Of a DNA stretch of 64,000 nt, positions 26,595 to 35,358 are shown one piece after another. This DNA is from Acidiluteibacter ferrifornacis. Its GTDB lineage: Bacteria; Bacteroidota; Bacteroidia; Flavobacteriales_E; Vicingaceae. The stretch lies in NCBI RefSeq assembly GCF_009909615.1, contig NZ_WWNE01000005.1, forward strand, positions 124,334-188,333, given 5' to 3'. The position numbers and the translations under genes are program-made. The notes under the pieces are model-generated. The model saw only the letters and a list, made by a program, of their open reading frames with translations, was not told the origin of the DNA and searched no databases. Every line of letters starts with the position of its first letter. Within the stretch, counting starts at the first letter, position 1.

Positions 26595-28402
26595 GTTTTT
26601 TCTTGTTCCGTATTCTCCCGTATTATTTTCTTCAACAACTTTTCTCTCTCCTGAATGTACTCTTTAAAGTTTTCAAATTTCAGGTCTATTGATTCAGGTA
26701 TCAAAAGTGAGTTTCTTATTCCAAGGTTATGTTTCTCTTGTTTTTCTATCCAATTCTTTAATTCCGATTTGTTCTTAGATTTATTCTGTTCTTCTGAAAG
26801 TAAAGCCAAATTCAATACGGTATTCCAATGACTTTGATAGAACTCAACGTCTTCTTCTTTTTCTAGAAAGCTGAAATCTGAATTTTCAAATTGACTTCTT
26901 GGATGTAAATGGTCAATATTTGGATTTTTAAATTCAAAATTGAATTTTGGAAATAGAAGCGACAAAACATAAAACCCGTCCAAGCTGTCGTATGAGGTTC
27001 TTAGAATATTCTCTAGCTTTTCTTCGTCCATTAAAAAACTTCGGTTCGTTCCTTTGAACTTTTCCTTTAGCTGAACTAAAGGGAAGTCGCTTTCGTGGTT
27101 TTTCTCAATAACTTGCTTAATTGATTTTAAGAATCCGTCTGAACTGCCACCGAATAGCTTATTTAAAAGAGATAGATGAAGATAATTTTTAATTATTGAT
27201 TTATTTCTAACGTGCTTATTATCCTTGTTAATCTCGTTTGAACAGTCTTTTAAGTAGATATAGTAGATTATTGGAATAACCGCATTTTTTGACCGTAAAG
27301 AATGATTGTTAAATGATAGTGATTTTACAAGTTCAAAACTGGATTTGATGCTTCTGGTTATTTTACCCCATTCAGATTTTATTTTTTGGATTGTTTCACC
27401 TTGAAAGTTTTTTAAAGCAAATCTGATGTCTGGTGAGAAAAGTACCAAGCAAGTTTTTAAAACAAAATCTTGATTAATTCCAAAACCAATGTCTTCTACT
27501 TGTCTGATTAATTCGTCAATTTCTTCACGTGCACCTTTTGTAGATTTCCCTGATTCCCAAGATGCTGTTATAATTGACATTAATAAGTCAGCGAAAGAAA
27601 GTGTAGTTCCGCCTGAATTCGTTCTTATGAATTCATAAAGCACTTTGTCAAAGTCTTGATTTTTTTCTAAGAAGAAGTTGATTATTGGTTTTTCATTGGT
27701 CAGCTTATAAAGCTTTAATAATGTCTCTCCTGGAAAACCACCAATATCAAGGTCGTTTTTTGAAAGATAAGTAATTACGCTATGTTCGTTCTGAAATTTC
27801 AGAATTTCTCCAACTTCAAACCAAAAGCAATCAACTTCAAATCTTTTACCTTCTTCATCTACGACTCCTTTAGTTTTTCTTTTGTTTTGTTGTTCGTGTT
27901 CATTGTGGATGAGAAAGCGAAAATCATAAACTTTCTTTTCTTCATCATCAACAATAGGATTTAGAATATCAAGATATAATTTTCTACTTGGATAGTCTCG
28001 CTCATCTTTTTGATACTTCTTTTTTCTGTAAACGTATCTTTTGTAAGCATATGTGCCTTTTAGACCTATATACAAACTATTCAGTCGCTGTTGTCCATCA
28101 ATTACAGCTTTAAAGTCTTTATAGCCATTAGTGTTTCTCTCTTCGTTGTTTCCCCCTTTGTACTCAATGTACTTTCTCAAAAAATCGTAGAAACGAAACT
28201 GATTCTTAATATTCGCATCTGTTACAGACCAAAACATAAATGTGTTTATGGGATAATCCTGCATAATTGAGTCAAAGAGAAATTCGACTTGTTTTGTATT
28301 CCAAACGAACCGTCTTTGAATCGAGGGAAGAAGCAAGTCTCCTGAATCTATATTGTCTATTGCTTCCTTTATGGTTATAGCTTTCTCTAATTCGTTTGCC
28401 AT
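26576..28402 (-). CDS. DUF262/HNH nuclease, GmrSD-like
   Basis: 608 residues. The N-terminal DUF262 domain has the ParB-like signature IQRRFVWN (about 24-31), followed by YPINTFMFW and the nucleotide-binding IDGQQRLNSLY (about 99-109). The C-terminal part carries an HNH-type motif IDHLHPRSQF (about 495) with downstream Asn residues (NTVLNLALL) and a K-rich end. This DUF262 plus HNH layout is that of GmrSD-type modification-dependent restriction enzymes, so a phage-defence role is likely. Its stop codon lies within the attC-like repeat, and GTTGTAGGGC / GCCCTACAAC flank the gene, consistent with a cassette. Confidence 0.85.
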   Translation of the reverse strand: MANELEKAITIKEAIDNIDSGDLLLPSIQRRFVWNTKQVEFLFDSIMQDYPINTFMFWSVTDANIKNQFRFYDFLRKYIEYKGGNNEERNTNGYKDFKAVIDGQQRLNSLYIGLKGTYAYKRYVYRKKKYQKDERDYPSRKLYLDILNPIVDDEEKKVYDFRFLIHNEHEQQNKRKTKGVVDEEGKRFEVDCFWFEVGEILKFQNEHSVITYLSKNDLDIGGFPGETLLKLYKLTNEKPIINFFLEKNQDFDKVLYEFIRTNSGGTTLSFADLLMSIITASWESGKSTKGAREEIDELIRQVEDIGFGINQDFVLKTCLVLFSPDIRFALKNFQGETIQKIKSEWGKITRSIKSSFELVKSLSFNNHSLRSKNAVIPIIYYIYLKDCSNEINKDNKHVRNKSIIKNYLHLSLLNKLFGGSSDGFLKSIKQVIEKNHESDFPLVQLKEKFKGTNRSFLMDEEKLENILRTSYDSLDGFYVLSLLFPKFNFEFKNPNIDHLHPRSQFENSDFSFLEKEEDVEFYQSHWNTVLNLALLSEEQNKSKNKSELKNWIEKQEKHNLGIRNSLLIPESIDLKFENFKEYIQEREKLLKKIIRENTEQEKTPYNIV

Positions 28403-28444
28403 TTTAGTTTAATATTTCTCTATTGGTTCAATGTTGTTTTAAAT

Positions 28445-28488
28445 GCCCTACAACAAGTGGATATGACGCACAGAGTGCGTCATATCCA
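28445..28488. repeat. Cassette end GCCCTACAAC plus 14-bp hairpin
   Basis: GCCCTACAAC (28445-28454) is the exact inverse of GTTGTAGGGC at 26585-26594. It is followed by a perfect hairpin with 14-bp arms and a 3-nt loop (28458-28488) that continues into TATTTT. It appears to be the right-hand end of the array. Confidence 0.6.
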
Positions 28489-28705
28489 TATTTTAAAATG
28501 TTAATTTTTTATTTCAATAAAACTACTAATTGATTTAAAATCAATCACAAAAACGTTTATTAGTCGTTTGTTGTCGTTTAAAAACGGATAAATGGTAGTT
28601 TTCAATTCGCAATAGTTTTTTATACAAACCCGAAGATAAGAGAAAAATACATTAATTTTTAATAAATAGATGGGTAGTAGCTTGATTTTTAAAATACAGT
28701 CGGTT
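28489..28705. other. Gene-free AT-rich stretch
   Basis: Together with the cassette end it makes a 303-bp gene-free gap. Only AT-rich sequence with a short inverted repeat around TCGTTTGTTGTCGTTTAAAAACG; no supported feature. Confidence 0.4.
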
Positions 28706-29059
28706 TTATTGCCTCAATATTTTTTCCATCTTTTTGCCTTTAGCCAATTCATCGATCAACTTATCCAAATACCGAATTTTTTGCATCAAAGGATCCTCAA
28801 TTTCTTCCACTCGATAACCACAAATAACTCCAGTTATTTTTGAAACATTCGGGTGGAGTTGTGGAGCTTCTTCGAAAAAAGTTCGAAAGTCGGTTTTGTT
28901 TTCTATCAGCTGTAGAAAGCTTTGTTCGTTATACCCAGTCAACCAATAAATTATTTCGTCTACCTCTGCTTTGGTGCGGCCTTTTTTCTCTGCCTTGGCA
29001 ATATAGTGCGGATATACACTTGCAAACGACATTTTAAAAACACGTTCGTTATTTTTCAT
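28706..29059 (-). CDS. DUF2200 family protein
   Basis: 117 residues from ATG 29059 ([19 protein letters not shown]). A 7-residue extension to 29080 is possible but unlike relatives, which start close to the RVFKMSF motif. Recognised by [22 protein letters not shown], a YWLTGYN segment, a conserved [11 protein letters not shown], and [34 protein letters not shown]2200 proteins are small, cytoplasmic and of unknown function. No operon partner. Confidence 0.85.
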   Translation of the reverse strand: MKNNERVFKMSFASVYPHYIAKAEKKGRTKAEVDEIIYWLTGYNEQSFLQLIENKTDFRTFFEEAPQLHPNVSKITGVICGYRVEEIEDPLMQKIRYLDKLIDELAKGKKMEKILRQ

Positions 29060-29119
29060 AATCTCGGACTTTAAGTTCAAATGTATTGAATGAATCGGGG
29101 CTTTAATAATAAATGACCT

Positions 29120-30310
29120 TTATTTTTTGATGATTTTAGCACTGCTAATTGCCGAAGCGCTGCTAATGGATATATAATAGACCCCTGGAGGGAAAGTCGA
29201 TAGATCTATAACAGGGTCGTAAGAAGTTGGCGTTGCGCGCCAAATCATCCTTCCTAATTCATCATAGAGTAGTAATTCGTCTATGGTATAAGTAGAAGCA
29301 CCTTTTATCCGGAAAGTATGAGAAACGGGGTTGGGATAAATAAAAAATTCTGTGGGTTGAATTGTAAGTGAAGATGCGGCAGTAAGGTCGTTAGTGATGA
29401 TATCTTTAAGCGCATAATACTGCCAATTTCTAACTCTACAATGTCTTAATCCATTCGAAAGACTCAACGTTCCATAAGTGGTATATTCCTGACCATTTCT
29501 AATTTTAATCAACGAGCTGCCGCTTTCCCCTGGAATTCCGTTTGTGCCATTAATTCCTATAGTGGAACCATTGATTAAGTCTACCACGCCATAATTATAA
29601 TAAAGCGTGTCACCATTATATTCGTTAGAATCCAGTGATAGTAGAGTAGTGGAAGGATATGAAAATTTATAGAAAATGCCATTTAGAAGGGAGCTATCCA
29701 TGCTGTTAAAACCTAAACTTAGATAACCCGTAGTTTCTCCAATTGGGTCGTCTAATTCTAATAAGGCTATGTCAGAGTCACCTATTTTCCAATCTTTAAA
29801 AAAGTACACTTTGCGAACGTAAGACTCTCCAAAATTAACATTTGGCTGTCCATTGTTAAAAACAGGTGATACCAGAATAGAGTCGTGGCTAAGAAGGTTG
29901 GTGTTAAAGTTAGATATACAGTGTGCGGCAGTCAATACATGTCTTCGACTGATTAGACTTCCAGAGCATAAATCAGCAAGTGTATCCTGATTGATGGCAA
30001 ACAGTTTTACACTCGTTCTTATTGGATAATGTAGTAAATTAAAATCATCAGCAGCAGGTTTTTTTAAGGTAAACTGACTATTAGGATAGGTATTGCTGCT
30101 AGGAGCGACTTGAGGAAGTACAGCCTGATTGGAGTCGAATTTACCTATAAAATAATTGGTCCGTTCTGTAAGTATGTTCTTGTCGAATGTCACTATCGGC
30201 AAGGAGTCTAATAAACCGCTGGGAAGAGAATACACATATATCGGTTGAGCTTGACCACAAGCAATTGTGATATTGAATAGAGAAATGGCAATGAGTAATA
30301 AGTATTTCAT
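29120..30310 (-). CDS. Trypsin-like serine protease with T9SS type A sorting domain
   Basis: Secreted protease of 396 residues. Signal peptide 1-19; a trypsin-like catalytic domain with the histidine in TAAHC (about 132), aspartate in DSDIALLEL (about 178), and serine in IPGESGSSL (about 264); and a C-terminal T9SS type A sorting domain beginning near residue 325 with FIYPNPVSHTF and ending in AKIIKK. It should be exported by Sec, then by the type IX system, and be attached or released at the surface. The ATG at 30310 is followed by a good signal sequence. Confidence 0.92.
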   Translation of the reverse strand: MKYLLLIAISLFNITIACGQAQPIYVYSLPSGLLDSLPIVTFDKNILTERTNYFIGKFDSNQAVLPQVAPSSNTYPNSQFTLKKPAADDFNLLHYPIRTSVKLFAINQDTLADLCSGSLISRRHVLTAAHCISNFNTNLLSHDSILVSPVFNNGQPNVNFGESYVRKVYFFKDWKIGDSDIALLELDDPIGETTGYLSLGFNSMDSSLLNGIFYKFSYPSTTLLSLDSNEYNGDTLYYNYGVVDLINGSTIGINGTNGIPGESGSSLIKIRNGQEYTTYGTLSLSNGLRHCRVRNWQYYALKDIITNDLTAASSLTIQPTEFFIYPNPVSHTFRIKGASTYTIDELLLYDELGRMIWRATPTSYDPVIDLSTFPPGVYYISISSASAISSAKIIKK

Positions 30311-30419
30311 AGTTTCAATTTCAACCGATAACGGAAAAAATAGCTAGAGTAGTATACTTCTTTAGGTCTGATGGAAGGGTAGGTTTTAAAATAAAATTAA
30401 GTATATAAAATAGTAAAAA

Positions 30420-30451
30420 AAGCCGAATTAGAAATCAATCCAATTCGGCTT
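30420..30451 (-). terminator. Orphan minus-strand terminator
   Basis: 10-bp perfect stem AAGCCGAATT / AATTCGGCTT with a 12-nt loop and a U-run (TTTTTTT) on the minus strand. No ORF lies upstream on that strand, so it may end a small RNA or attenuate the protease mRNA. The rest of the 398-bp gap (30311-30708) shows only the plus-strand promoter. Confidence 0.65.
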
Positions 30452-30588
30452 ACCACAATCAAAACAAACTAATCTAACTTTTATGTTTTGAGCTATATGT
30501 CATTATTATAGGTTAAATAAAGCGCTATCTAACCCTTGCTAAGCTTTAACTTTAAGAATTTTTACAACTTCAACGTTATTTATATAAA

Positions 30589-30596
30589 TACTTTTG
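30589..30596 (+). promoter_or_regulatory. -7 box (TACTTTTG) of the luciferase-like gene
   Basis: Matches TAnnTTTG about 112 bp before the ATG at 30709; implies a leader of about 105 nt. Confidence 0.5.
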
Positions 30597-30708
30597 CAAC
30601 AATTAGAGCGGCCTAAAGACTTGGTGAATTATTTTCAATTTTTATATGTGATTCTCTTCCGTTTTAAACGTTTTTCTACTGATTTTTCAATTATTAAATG
30701 AATTAACC

Positions 30709-31722
30709 ATGCTTACTAAACAAATTGCATACTCCATATTAGACCTTGCTATTGTGTCAAAGGGGACTACGTTAGCTCAAACCTTCAACCATTCGTTGGC
30801 ATTGGCGCAAGCTGCAGATGAAGTAGGGTACACCAGATATTGGTTAGCAGAGCACCACAATTCTGAAGCAATTGGAAGTAGCGCCACTTCAATTCTAATT
30901 GGAAAAATAGCTGAAGGGACCAAACGAATTCGAGTTGGTTCTGGCGGGATTATGTTACCCAACCATTCCCCATTGATTATTGCGGAACAGTTCGGCACAT
31001 TGGGAATATTATATCCGAATAGAATAGATCTAGGACTTGGACGAGCTCCAGGAACGGATCAAGCTACGGCGAATGCCATTCGATCTGATTTTTATCAAGC
31101 AGCCATGTCTTTTCCGACTGAAGTTCAAAAAATCCAAGATTACTTTTCAATAAAAAATGCTTCAGAAAAAGTTCGTGCAACAGTTGCAGAGGGAGTGGAT
31201 GTGCCATTGTATATTTTAGGATCAAGCACTGATAGCGCACATTTAGCAGCTAGTAAGGGATTACCATATGCTTTTGCAAGTCATTTCGCTACCACGCATT
31301 TAATGAATGCACTCGATATTTATCGCCGAGAGTTTCAACCGTCTGAAGTGTTGGAAAAGCCGTATACTTTGGCAGGTGTCAATATTATTGTAGCAGATAC
31401 CGATGAGGAAGCAGAACGTATTTCTACTTCTTTGTATCGGATGATTATTAGTTTATTGACTGGTAAGCGAGATCAAATGCAACCACCCATAGATATGACG
31501 GAAGAGCTGAGAGAGGTGAGTCAACATTCGACTGTTCAGCAAATGCTAAAGTATACGTTCATTGGTAGTAAAGATACCGTGAAGCGTCAAGTAAAGCACT
31601 TTATTGAGACCACAGAAGTGGACGAATTGATTGCGGTAACCAATATTTTTGACGGTAAGGATCGTATTAAATCGTATCAGCTATTTGCTGAAATTATGCA
31701 AGAATTGAACGGTAAAGGTTAG
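30709..31722 (+). CDS. LLM class flavin-dependent oxidoreductase
   Basis: 337-residue TIM-barrel oxidoreductase of the bacterial luciferase superfamily, using FMN (or F420). Diagnostic segments: YWLAEHHN (about 43-50), IRVGSGGIMLPNHSPLIIAEQFGTL-like stretch (residues 74-98), and DLGLGRAPG (about 106-114). This matches the MsnO8/YhbW-like subgroup. The catalytic substrate is unknown. It is single-gene, with a plus-strand promoter at 30589 and a long leader. It converges with smpB. Confidence 0.93.
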   Translation: MLTKQIAYSILDLAIVSKGTTLAQTFNHSLALAQAADEVGYTRYWLAEHHNSEAIGSSATSILIGKIAEGTKRIRVGSGGIMLPNHSPLIIAEQFGTLGILYPNRIDLGLGRAPGTDQATANAIRSDFYQAAMSFPTEVQKIQDYFSIKNASEKVRATVAEGVDVPLYILGSSTDSAHLAASKGLPYAFASHFATTHLMNALDIYRREFQPSEVLEKPYTLAGVNIIVADTDEEAERISTSLYRMIISLLTGKRDQMQPPIDMTEELREVSQHSTVQQMLKYTFIGSKDTVKRQVKHFIETTEVDELIAVTNIFDGKDRIKSYQLFAEIMQELNGKG

Positions 31723-31787
31723 GTTTATAAGATTACTAGTTAGATTAGTAGGTTATTGACAGGTTTGTTGGAGATTAAATAAATCTT

Positions 31788-32252
31788 TTAGATTTTCATG
31801 GCGCGATCCATCGCTCGTTTGTCGTCCTTAGCTTTTAAACTTTCACGTTTATCATGCAGCTTTTTCCCTTTTGCTAACGCTATTTGAAGTTTGGCTAAAC
31901 CCTTAGAGTTAATATACATTTTCACAGGAATAATGGTTAAACCCACATCCGTTTTCTTTTTAGAAAGTTTCTCGAGTTCACGTTTATGAAGCAGAAGTTT
32001 GCGGTCGCGCTTTGGCTCGTGATTATTATAGCTTCCTTCTTTGTATTCTGAAATATGTATGTTTTTAACGTAAAGTTCTCCTTTTTTAAATACACAATAG
32101 CCTTCTTTGATACTGGCTTTTGAGTCACGGATCGACTTTATCTCTGTACCCATTAATTGCATACCGGCCTCATAAGTATCAATAAATTCATACTCAAATG
32201 ACGCTTTTTTATTCTTAATAGTTACGTTTGGTTGTTTTGTCTCCTTTGCCAT
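31788..32252 (-). CDS. smpB: SsrA-binding protein SmpB
   Basis: 154-residue RNA-binding partner of tmRNA in ribosome rescue. The family pattern is complete: [27 protein letters not shown]-like N-terminus (residues 13-39), [12 protein letters not shown] (about 59-70), and the basic tail [24 protein letters not shown] that folds into the decoding centre. The tmRNA gene is not in this window. The class III aminotransferase gene ends 21 bp upstream, so the two are probably cotranscribed. Confidence 0.97.
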   Translation of the reverse strand: MAKETKQPNVTIKNKKASFEYEFIDTYEAGMQLMGTEIKSIRDSKASIKEGYCVFKKGELYVKNIHISEYKEGSYNNHEPKRDRKLLLHKRELEKLSKKKTDVGLTIIPVKMYINSKGLAKLQIALAKGKKLHDKRESLKAKDDKRAMDRAMKI

Positions 32253-32273
32253 ACACTTGCGAAATTAACTATT

Positions 32274-33464
32274 CTAATTAGCAGTTTTCTCAATTGCTGC
32301 CAGAATTATGGCACATCCTTTTTCTAAATCTTCTTCCGATATATTCAATGGCGGCGCCAAACGGAAAGAATAGGCAGTAGATAAAAACCAGAAAGTCAAT
32401 AATCCATTTTTTAAACAATCATCTACCACTTTCTGAACTCGCTCTTCTGAATCTAAATCTACAGCAATCATGAGTCCTTTGTAGCGGACTTCTTTAATGC
32501 ATGGATGGACTAATAAGGAAGCAATTTTATCAGCTTTAGCTTGAACTCCTGCAATGAGGTTCTCTTCTCTCAATACTTTTAATCCGGCAGCTGCTGCGGC
32601 ACAAACTACGGGATGTCCACCAAATGTAGTAATGTGACCTAACATTGGATGATCACTTAATTGCTCCATCAATTCTTTGCGAGAAGCAAAGCATCCAATC
32701 GGCATTCCTCCACCTAGAGCCTTACCCATCGTAATGATGTCGGGAACGATATCAAAATGCTCAAATGCCAAAAATTTCCCAGTTCGACCTATACCTGATT
32801 GAATTTCATCTAATATTAGCAAAGTTCCTACTTCGGAGCACCTCTTTCTCAGAGCCTGCATATAGTGGTAGTCAGGAATTCGGACTCCGGCATCCCCTTG
32901 AATGGTTTCCAAAATTACACAAGCTGTTTCAGTTGTAATTTTTTCTAAATCAGATAGGTTATTTAATTGAATTCGGTCAATATTGGGAAGTAAGGGTAGG
33001 AAAGGGGTTTGTTTGGCTTTATTGCCTCCTACACTCAAAGCGCCGTGTGTACTTCCATGATAGGCCCTTTCGAATGCAATGATTTGTTGTCGACCGGTTG
33101 CACGTTTCGCTAATTTTAATGCACCTTCGATGGCTTCGGTTCCTGAATTGACAAAATAATAGCTATCAATCTCTTGAGGTAGTACTCGACTTAATTCTTC
33201 ACCTAATTTAGATTGGGACTCTTGGATAAATTCTCCATATACCATTACGTGCATGTGCTTTTCCACTTGGTCGATTACGGCTTTTTTGATGGCCGGATGA
33301 CCATGTCCTAAACTGCTTACACCGATTCCTGAAATAAAATCTAAAATAGCTCTGCCATCAGTAGTGTAAATAGTGGAACCCTCGGCATGACTAATCTCAT
33401 AACCCAATGCAAATGGTGTAGTTTGGGCTAAATTCTTGTAAAATATTTCCTTGCTGTTTGACAT
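32274..33464 (-). CDS. Class III PLP-dependent aminotransferase (acetylornithine/ornithine type)
   Basis: 396 residues. PLP-enzyme signatures: FVNSGTEAIEGALKLA (about 104-119), ILDEIQSGIGRTG (about 197-209), and the PLP lysine in DIITMGKALGGGMP (Lys about 228). Closest in pattern to acetylornithine, ornithine or gamma-aminobutyrate aminotransferases; the substrate cannot be fixed without neighbours, and no arginine-biosynthesis gene is adjacent. A -7 box (TAATTTTG) ends 4 nt before ATG, so the mRNA may be leaderless. Confidence 0.92.
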   Translation of the reverse strand: MSNSKEIFYKNLAQTTPFALGYEISHAEGSTIYTTDGRAILDFISGIGVSSLGHGHPAIKKAVIDQVEKHMHVMVYGEFIQESQSKLGEELSRVLPQEIDSYYFVNSGTEAIEGALKLAKRATGRQQIIAFERAYHGSTHGALSVGGNKAKQTPFLPLLPNIDRIQLNNLSDLEKITTETACVILETIQGDAGVRIPDYHYMQALRKRCSEVGTLLILDEIQSGIGRTGKFLAFEHFDIVPDIITMGKALGGGMPIGCFASRKELMEQLSDHPMLGHITTFGGHPVVCAAAAAGLKVLREENLIAGVQAKADKIASLLVHPCIKEVRYKGLMIAVDLDSEERVQKVVDDCLKNGLLTFWFLSTAYSFRLAPPLNISEEDLEKGCAIILAAIEKTAN

Positions 33465-33468
33465 GCCC

Positions 33469-33476
33469 CAAAATTA
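33469..33476 (-). promoter_or_regulatory. -7 box (TAATTTTG) 4 nt before aminotransferase start
   Basis: Minus-strand TAATTTTG followed by GGGC and ATG, spacing identical to that of the 98-residue gene at 2715-3011 and to the padR gene. Confidence 0.5.
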
Positions 33477-33711
33477 ATCAATTGTCGCAATCAATCGATT
33501 GAATATTTTGTCAATGTAATGTTGATTTATAGCTATAATTCTACTTTGTTAAGTTTAGTGCGGAGCATATTGGCTGTCGCATTGTTTCAATCTTTATTCT
33601 TCAGAAAACATTCAAAATACTTGGAGGAATAGGCTTAAAATCTTGGTGCTCCTTGTAGTTAATTTTAAGTATCGCACATGAATAATTACTCCTCATTTCA
33701 AACAAAAAAAA
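33477..33711. other. Gene-free stretch between aminotransferase and Spy-like gene
   Basis: Part of a 325-bp gap. Beyond the flanking promoter and terminator I see no ORF and no strong structure. Confidence 0.4.
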
Positions 33712-33749
33712 CCTTCAAAGGGAAGTATCTATATACTAACCTCTGAAGG
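33712..33749 (-). terminator. Terminator of the sigma-factor operon
   Basis: Stem CCTTCAgAGG / CCTtTGAAGG on the minus strand (one mismatch) with an 18-nt loop and an eight-T run, about 40 bp after the Spy-like stop. Confidence 0.75.
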
Positions 33750-33789
33750 CATCAACTAATCTAAATCAATACTGCGAATTGGATCAAAA

Positions 33790-34296
33790 TTAATCGGTAG
33801 AGCTAGGACTCATCGAACGCTCACCCTCGCGCTTTCCTTTTCCTTCGCTTTTTTTGTCTCTTAGCTTGTCCAATAACTCCTTTTTAAAAGCACGTTCTGC
33901 TTCGTATAATTGAGCGACTTTTTTGATGGGTAATACTTTTTTAAACTTGGCTAAGTATTCTTTGTCTACAGCTAGGCCTTTTTCTTTTCTAGCAATATGC
34001 GCATCTAATTCTTTTTCAATTTCAGCATCAGATTTCTCAGAAAGTAGCTGTTTTTCGCCTTTTGCGGCTCCCTTTTCTGATCTAAATTCCTTTTTGCATT
34101 CTTGCTCTTTTTGGAGGTATTCTTTGTATACAGGAATAAAGTCTGCTTTCTCCTTTTCTGTTAATGCTAGCTTTTCTTCAATAAACTTTATTTTATATTC
34201 TAGCATTTTTTCAGATCTATCTGCTTTTTTTTCTTGTGCTTGTGCGCCAAAAACTGAAGTCACAGCTATGAACGCGATTAAGATTTTCTTCTTCAT
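33790..34296 (-). CDS. Periplasmic Spy/CpxP-like helical protein
   Basis: 168 residues from ATG 34296, which begins a signal peptide (MKKKILIAFIAVTSVFGAQAQ); a 13-residue upstream extension is rejected. The mature protein is almost entirely charged helix with Lys/Glu repeats, including MLEYKIKFIEEKLALTEKEK and YKEYLQKEQE. The size and helix content resemble Spy/CpxP-type periplasmic stress proteins often encoded after an ECF sigma factor in Bacteroidota. The LTEKEKADFIPVYKEY part matches this relation. Homology to Spy is inferred, not proven. Confidence 0.72.
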   Translation of the reverse strand: MKKKILIAFIAVTSVFGAQAQEKKADRSEKMLEYKIKFIEEKLALTEKEKADFIPVYKEYLQKEQECKKEFRSEKGAAKGEKQLLSEKSDAEIEKELDAHIARKEKGLAVDKEYLAKFKKVLPIKKVAQLYEAERAFKKELLDKLRDKKSEGKGKREGERSMSPSSTD

Positions 34297-34315
34297 CTTA
34301 CTTAAATTTAATTGG

Positions 34316-34735
34316 TTAATACACTTCGTTTTCAATATATTCTTGATTCATCAAGTAATTCATTATATCTTCTTCTGTGGGCTCTTCTAAAACAACAGGG
34401 ATTTCATCTAAGTAATCAAGCATCATTGTTTCGTCAAAGTCTTCTGTTTCTAGGTCTTCTAAATATGCATAAGCCTCGTCAGAGTTAATGCTTATGTTGG
34501 ATGTCGAGGTCGTCACCTCTGAAAGCTGAAGTATGACAATCACTAACACTGCCAAAACACTTGTACTTATCGTAAAACGACCTCCCAGTATGGGTTTAAT
34601 TCTATCCCATAGTGTCATTTTATTTTCTTCTTCCCGAATGACCTCTTGAATTTTTGTAGGCAATGCTTCAAAATATCCAGATGGGACCTCGAAAGGTTGC
34701 TTGTTTTTCTGATTAAATGGATCGTTCGTTTTCAT
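34316..34735 (-). CDS. Single-pass membrane protein, candidate anti-sigma factor
   Basis: 139 residues: cytoplasmic N-terminus with FEVPSGYFEALPTKIQ (a motif frequent in Bacteroidota anti-sigma-like proteins), one transmembrane helix at about 57-72 (ISTSVLAVLVIVILQL), and an acidic periplasmic tail. It lies 33 bp downstream of the ECF sigma gene and 19 bp upstream of the Spy-like gene. Position and topology suggest it restrains the sigma factor; no recognised zinc-binding anti-sigma motif is present. Confidence 0.7.
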   Translation of the reverse strand: MKTNDPFNQKNKQPFEVPSGYFEALPTKIQEVIREEENKMTLWDRIKPILGGRFTISTSVLAVLVIVILQLSEVTTSTSNISINSDEAYAYLEDLETEDFDETMMLDYLDEIPVVLEEPTEEDIMNYLMNQEYIENEVY

Positions 34736-34768
34736 CTCGATGGTTTGACTGTAAATTAATAGTAGGGT

Positions 34769-35320
34769 TTAATCTTGTTTTATAAATTCTTTAACTTTTT
34801 CTACTGCATGATGGTAGGAAGCTTTTAATCCTCCAATTGATGTACCTGTTATTTGAGATATTTCCTCATATTTTAACTCTTCAAAATATTTCAAGTTAAA
34901 CACTAATCGTTGCTTGTCTGGTAAGGTTAAAAGTGCTTTTTGAAATTCTTTTTCCATATCGTCGCCAGTAAATAATGGATCTTCTTCCAGCGCATTTAAA
35001 TAGCTTTCTGCTATTTGATCTATATCGGAATGATGGTGTTTCTTTTTGTTTTTTAAAAAGTCAATACATGCATTAGAGGCAATTCGATATAACCAAGTAT
35101 AAAGCTTGCTGTCTCCGCGAAATAGAGTGATGTTTTTCCATGCTTTGATAAATGTCTGTTGTAGCACATCATCAGCATCCTCATGTACTAAAACCATTTT
35201 TCGAATATGAAAGTACAATTGTTTCTGGTATTTCCTGACTAATAAATTAAACCCATAGGATTGGCTTTTATTGTCTAAACAAAGTTCTAATATCTTATTG
35301 TCGCTCAGGTGTTCTTCCAC
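34769..35320 (-). CDS. ECF RNA polymerase sigma factor (sigma-70 family)
   Basis: 183 residues. Region 2 is recognisable in DADDVLQQTFIKAWKNITLFRGDSKLYTWLY (split here: DVLQQTFIKAWKN then SKLYTWLYRIASNACIDFLK), and region 4 in LPDKQRLVFNLKYFEELKYEEISQI. There is a GTG start at 35320, the only one in frame near the expected N-terminus. The gene leads an operon with a membrane protein and a Spy-like periplasmic protein, an arrangement fitting an envelope-stress response. Confidence 0.93.
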   Translation of the reverse strand: MEEHLSDNKILELCLDNKSQSYGFNLLVRKYQKQLYFHIRKMVLVHEDADDVLQQTFIKAWKNITLFRGDSKLYTWLYRIASNACIDFLKNKKKHHHSDIDQIAESYLNALEEDPLFTGDDMEKEFQKALLTLPDKQRLVFNLKYFEELKYEEISQITGTSIGGLKASYHHAVEKVKEFIKQD

Positions 35321-35358
35321 TTTTAAAGTCGTTTAAATCACAATTTATTCAAAAAAAA

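Noticed and set aside
26585-28454. GTTGTAGGGC / GCCCTACAAC as terminal inverted repeats of an insertion sequence
   Set aside because: The enclosed gene is a DUF262/HNH protein, not a transposase; no target-site duplication is seen, and the end is shared with attC-like repeats.
28706-29080. DUF2200 start at 29080
   Set aside because: Family members start close to the RVFKMSF segment, so the ATG at 29059 is preferred.
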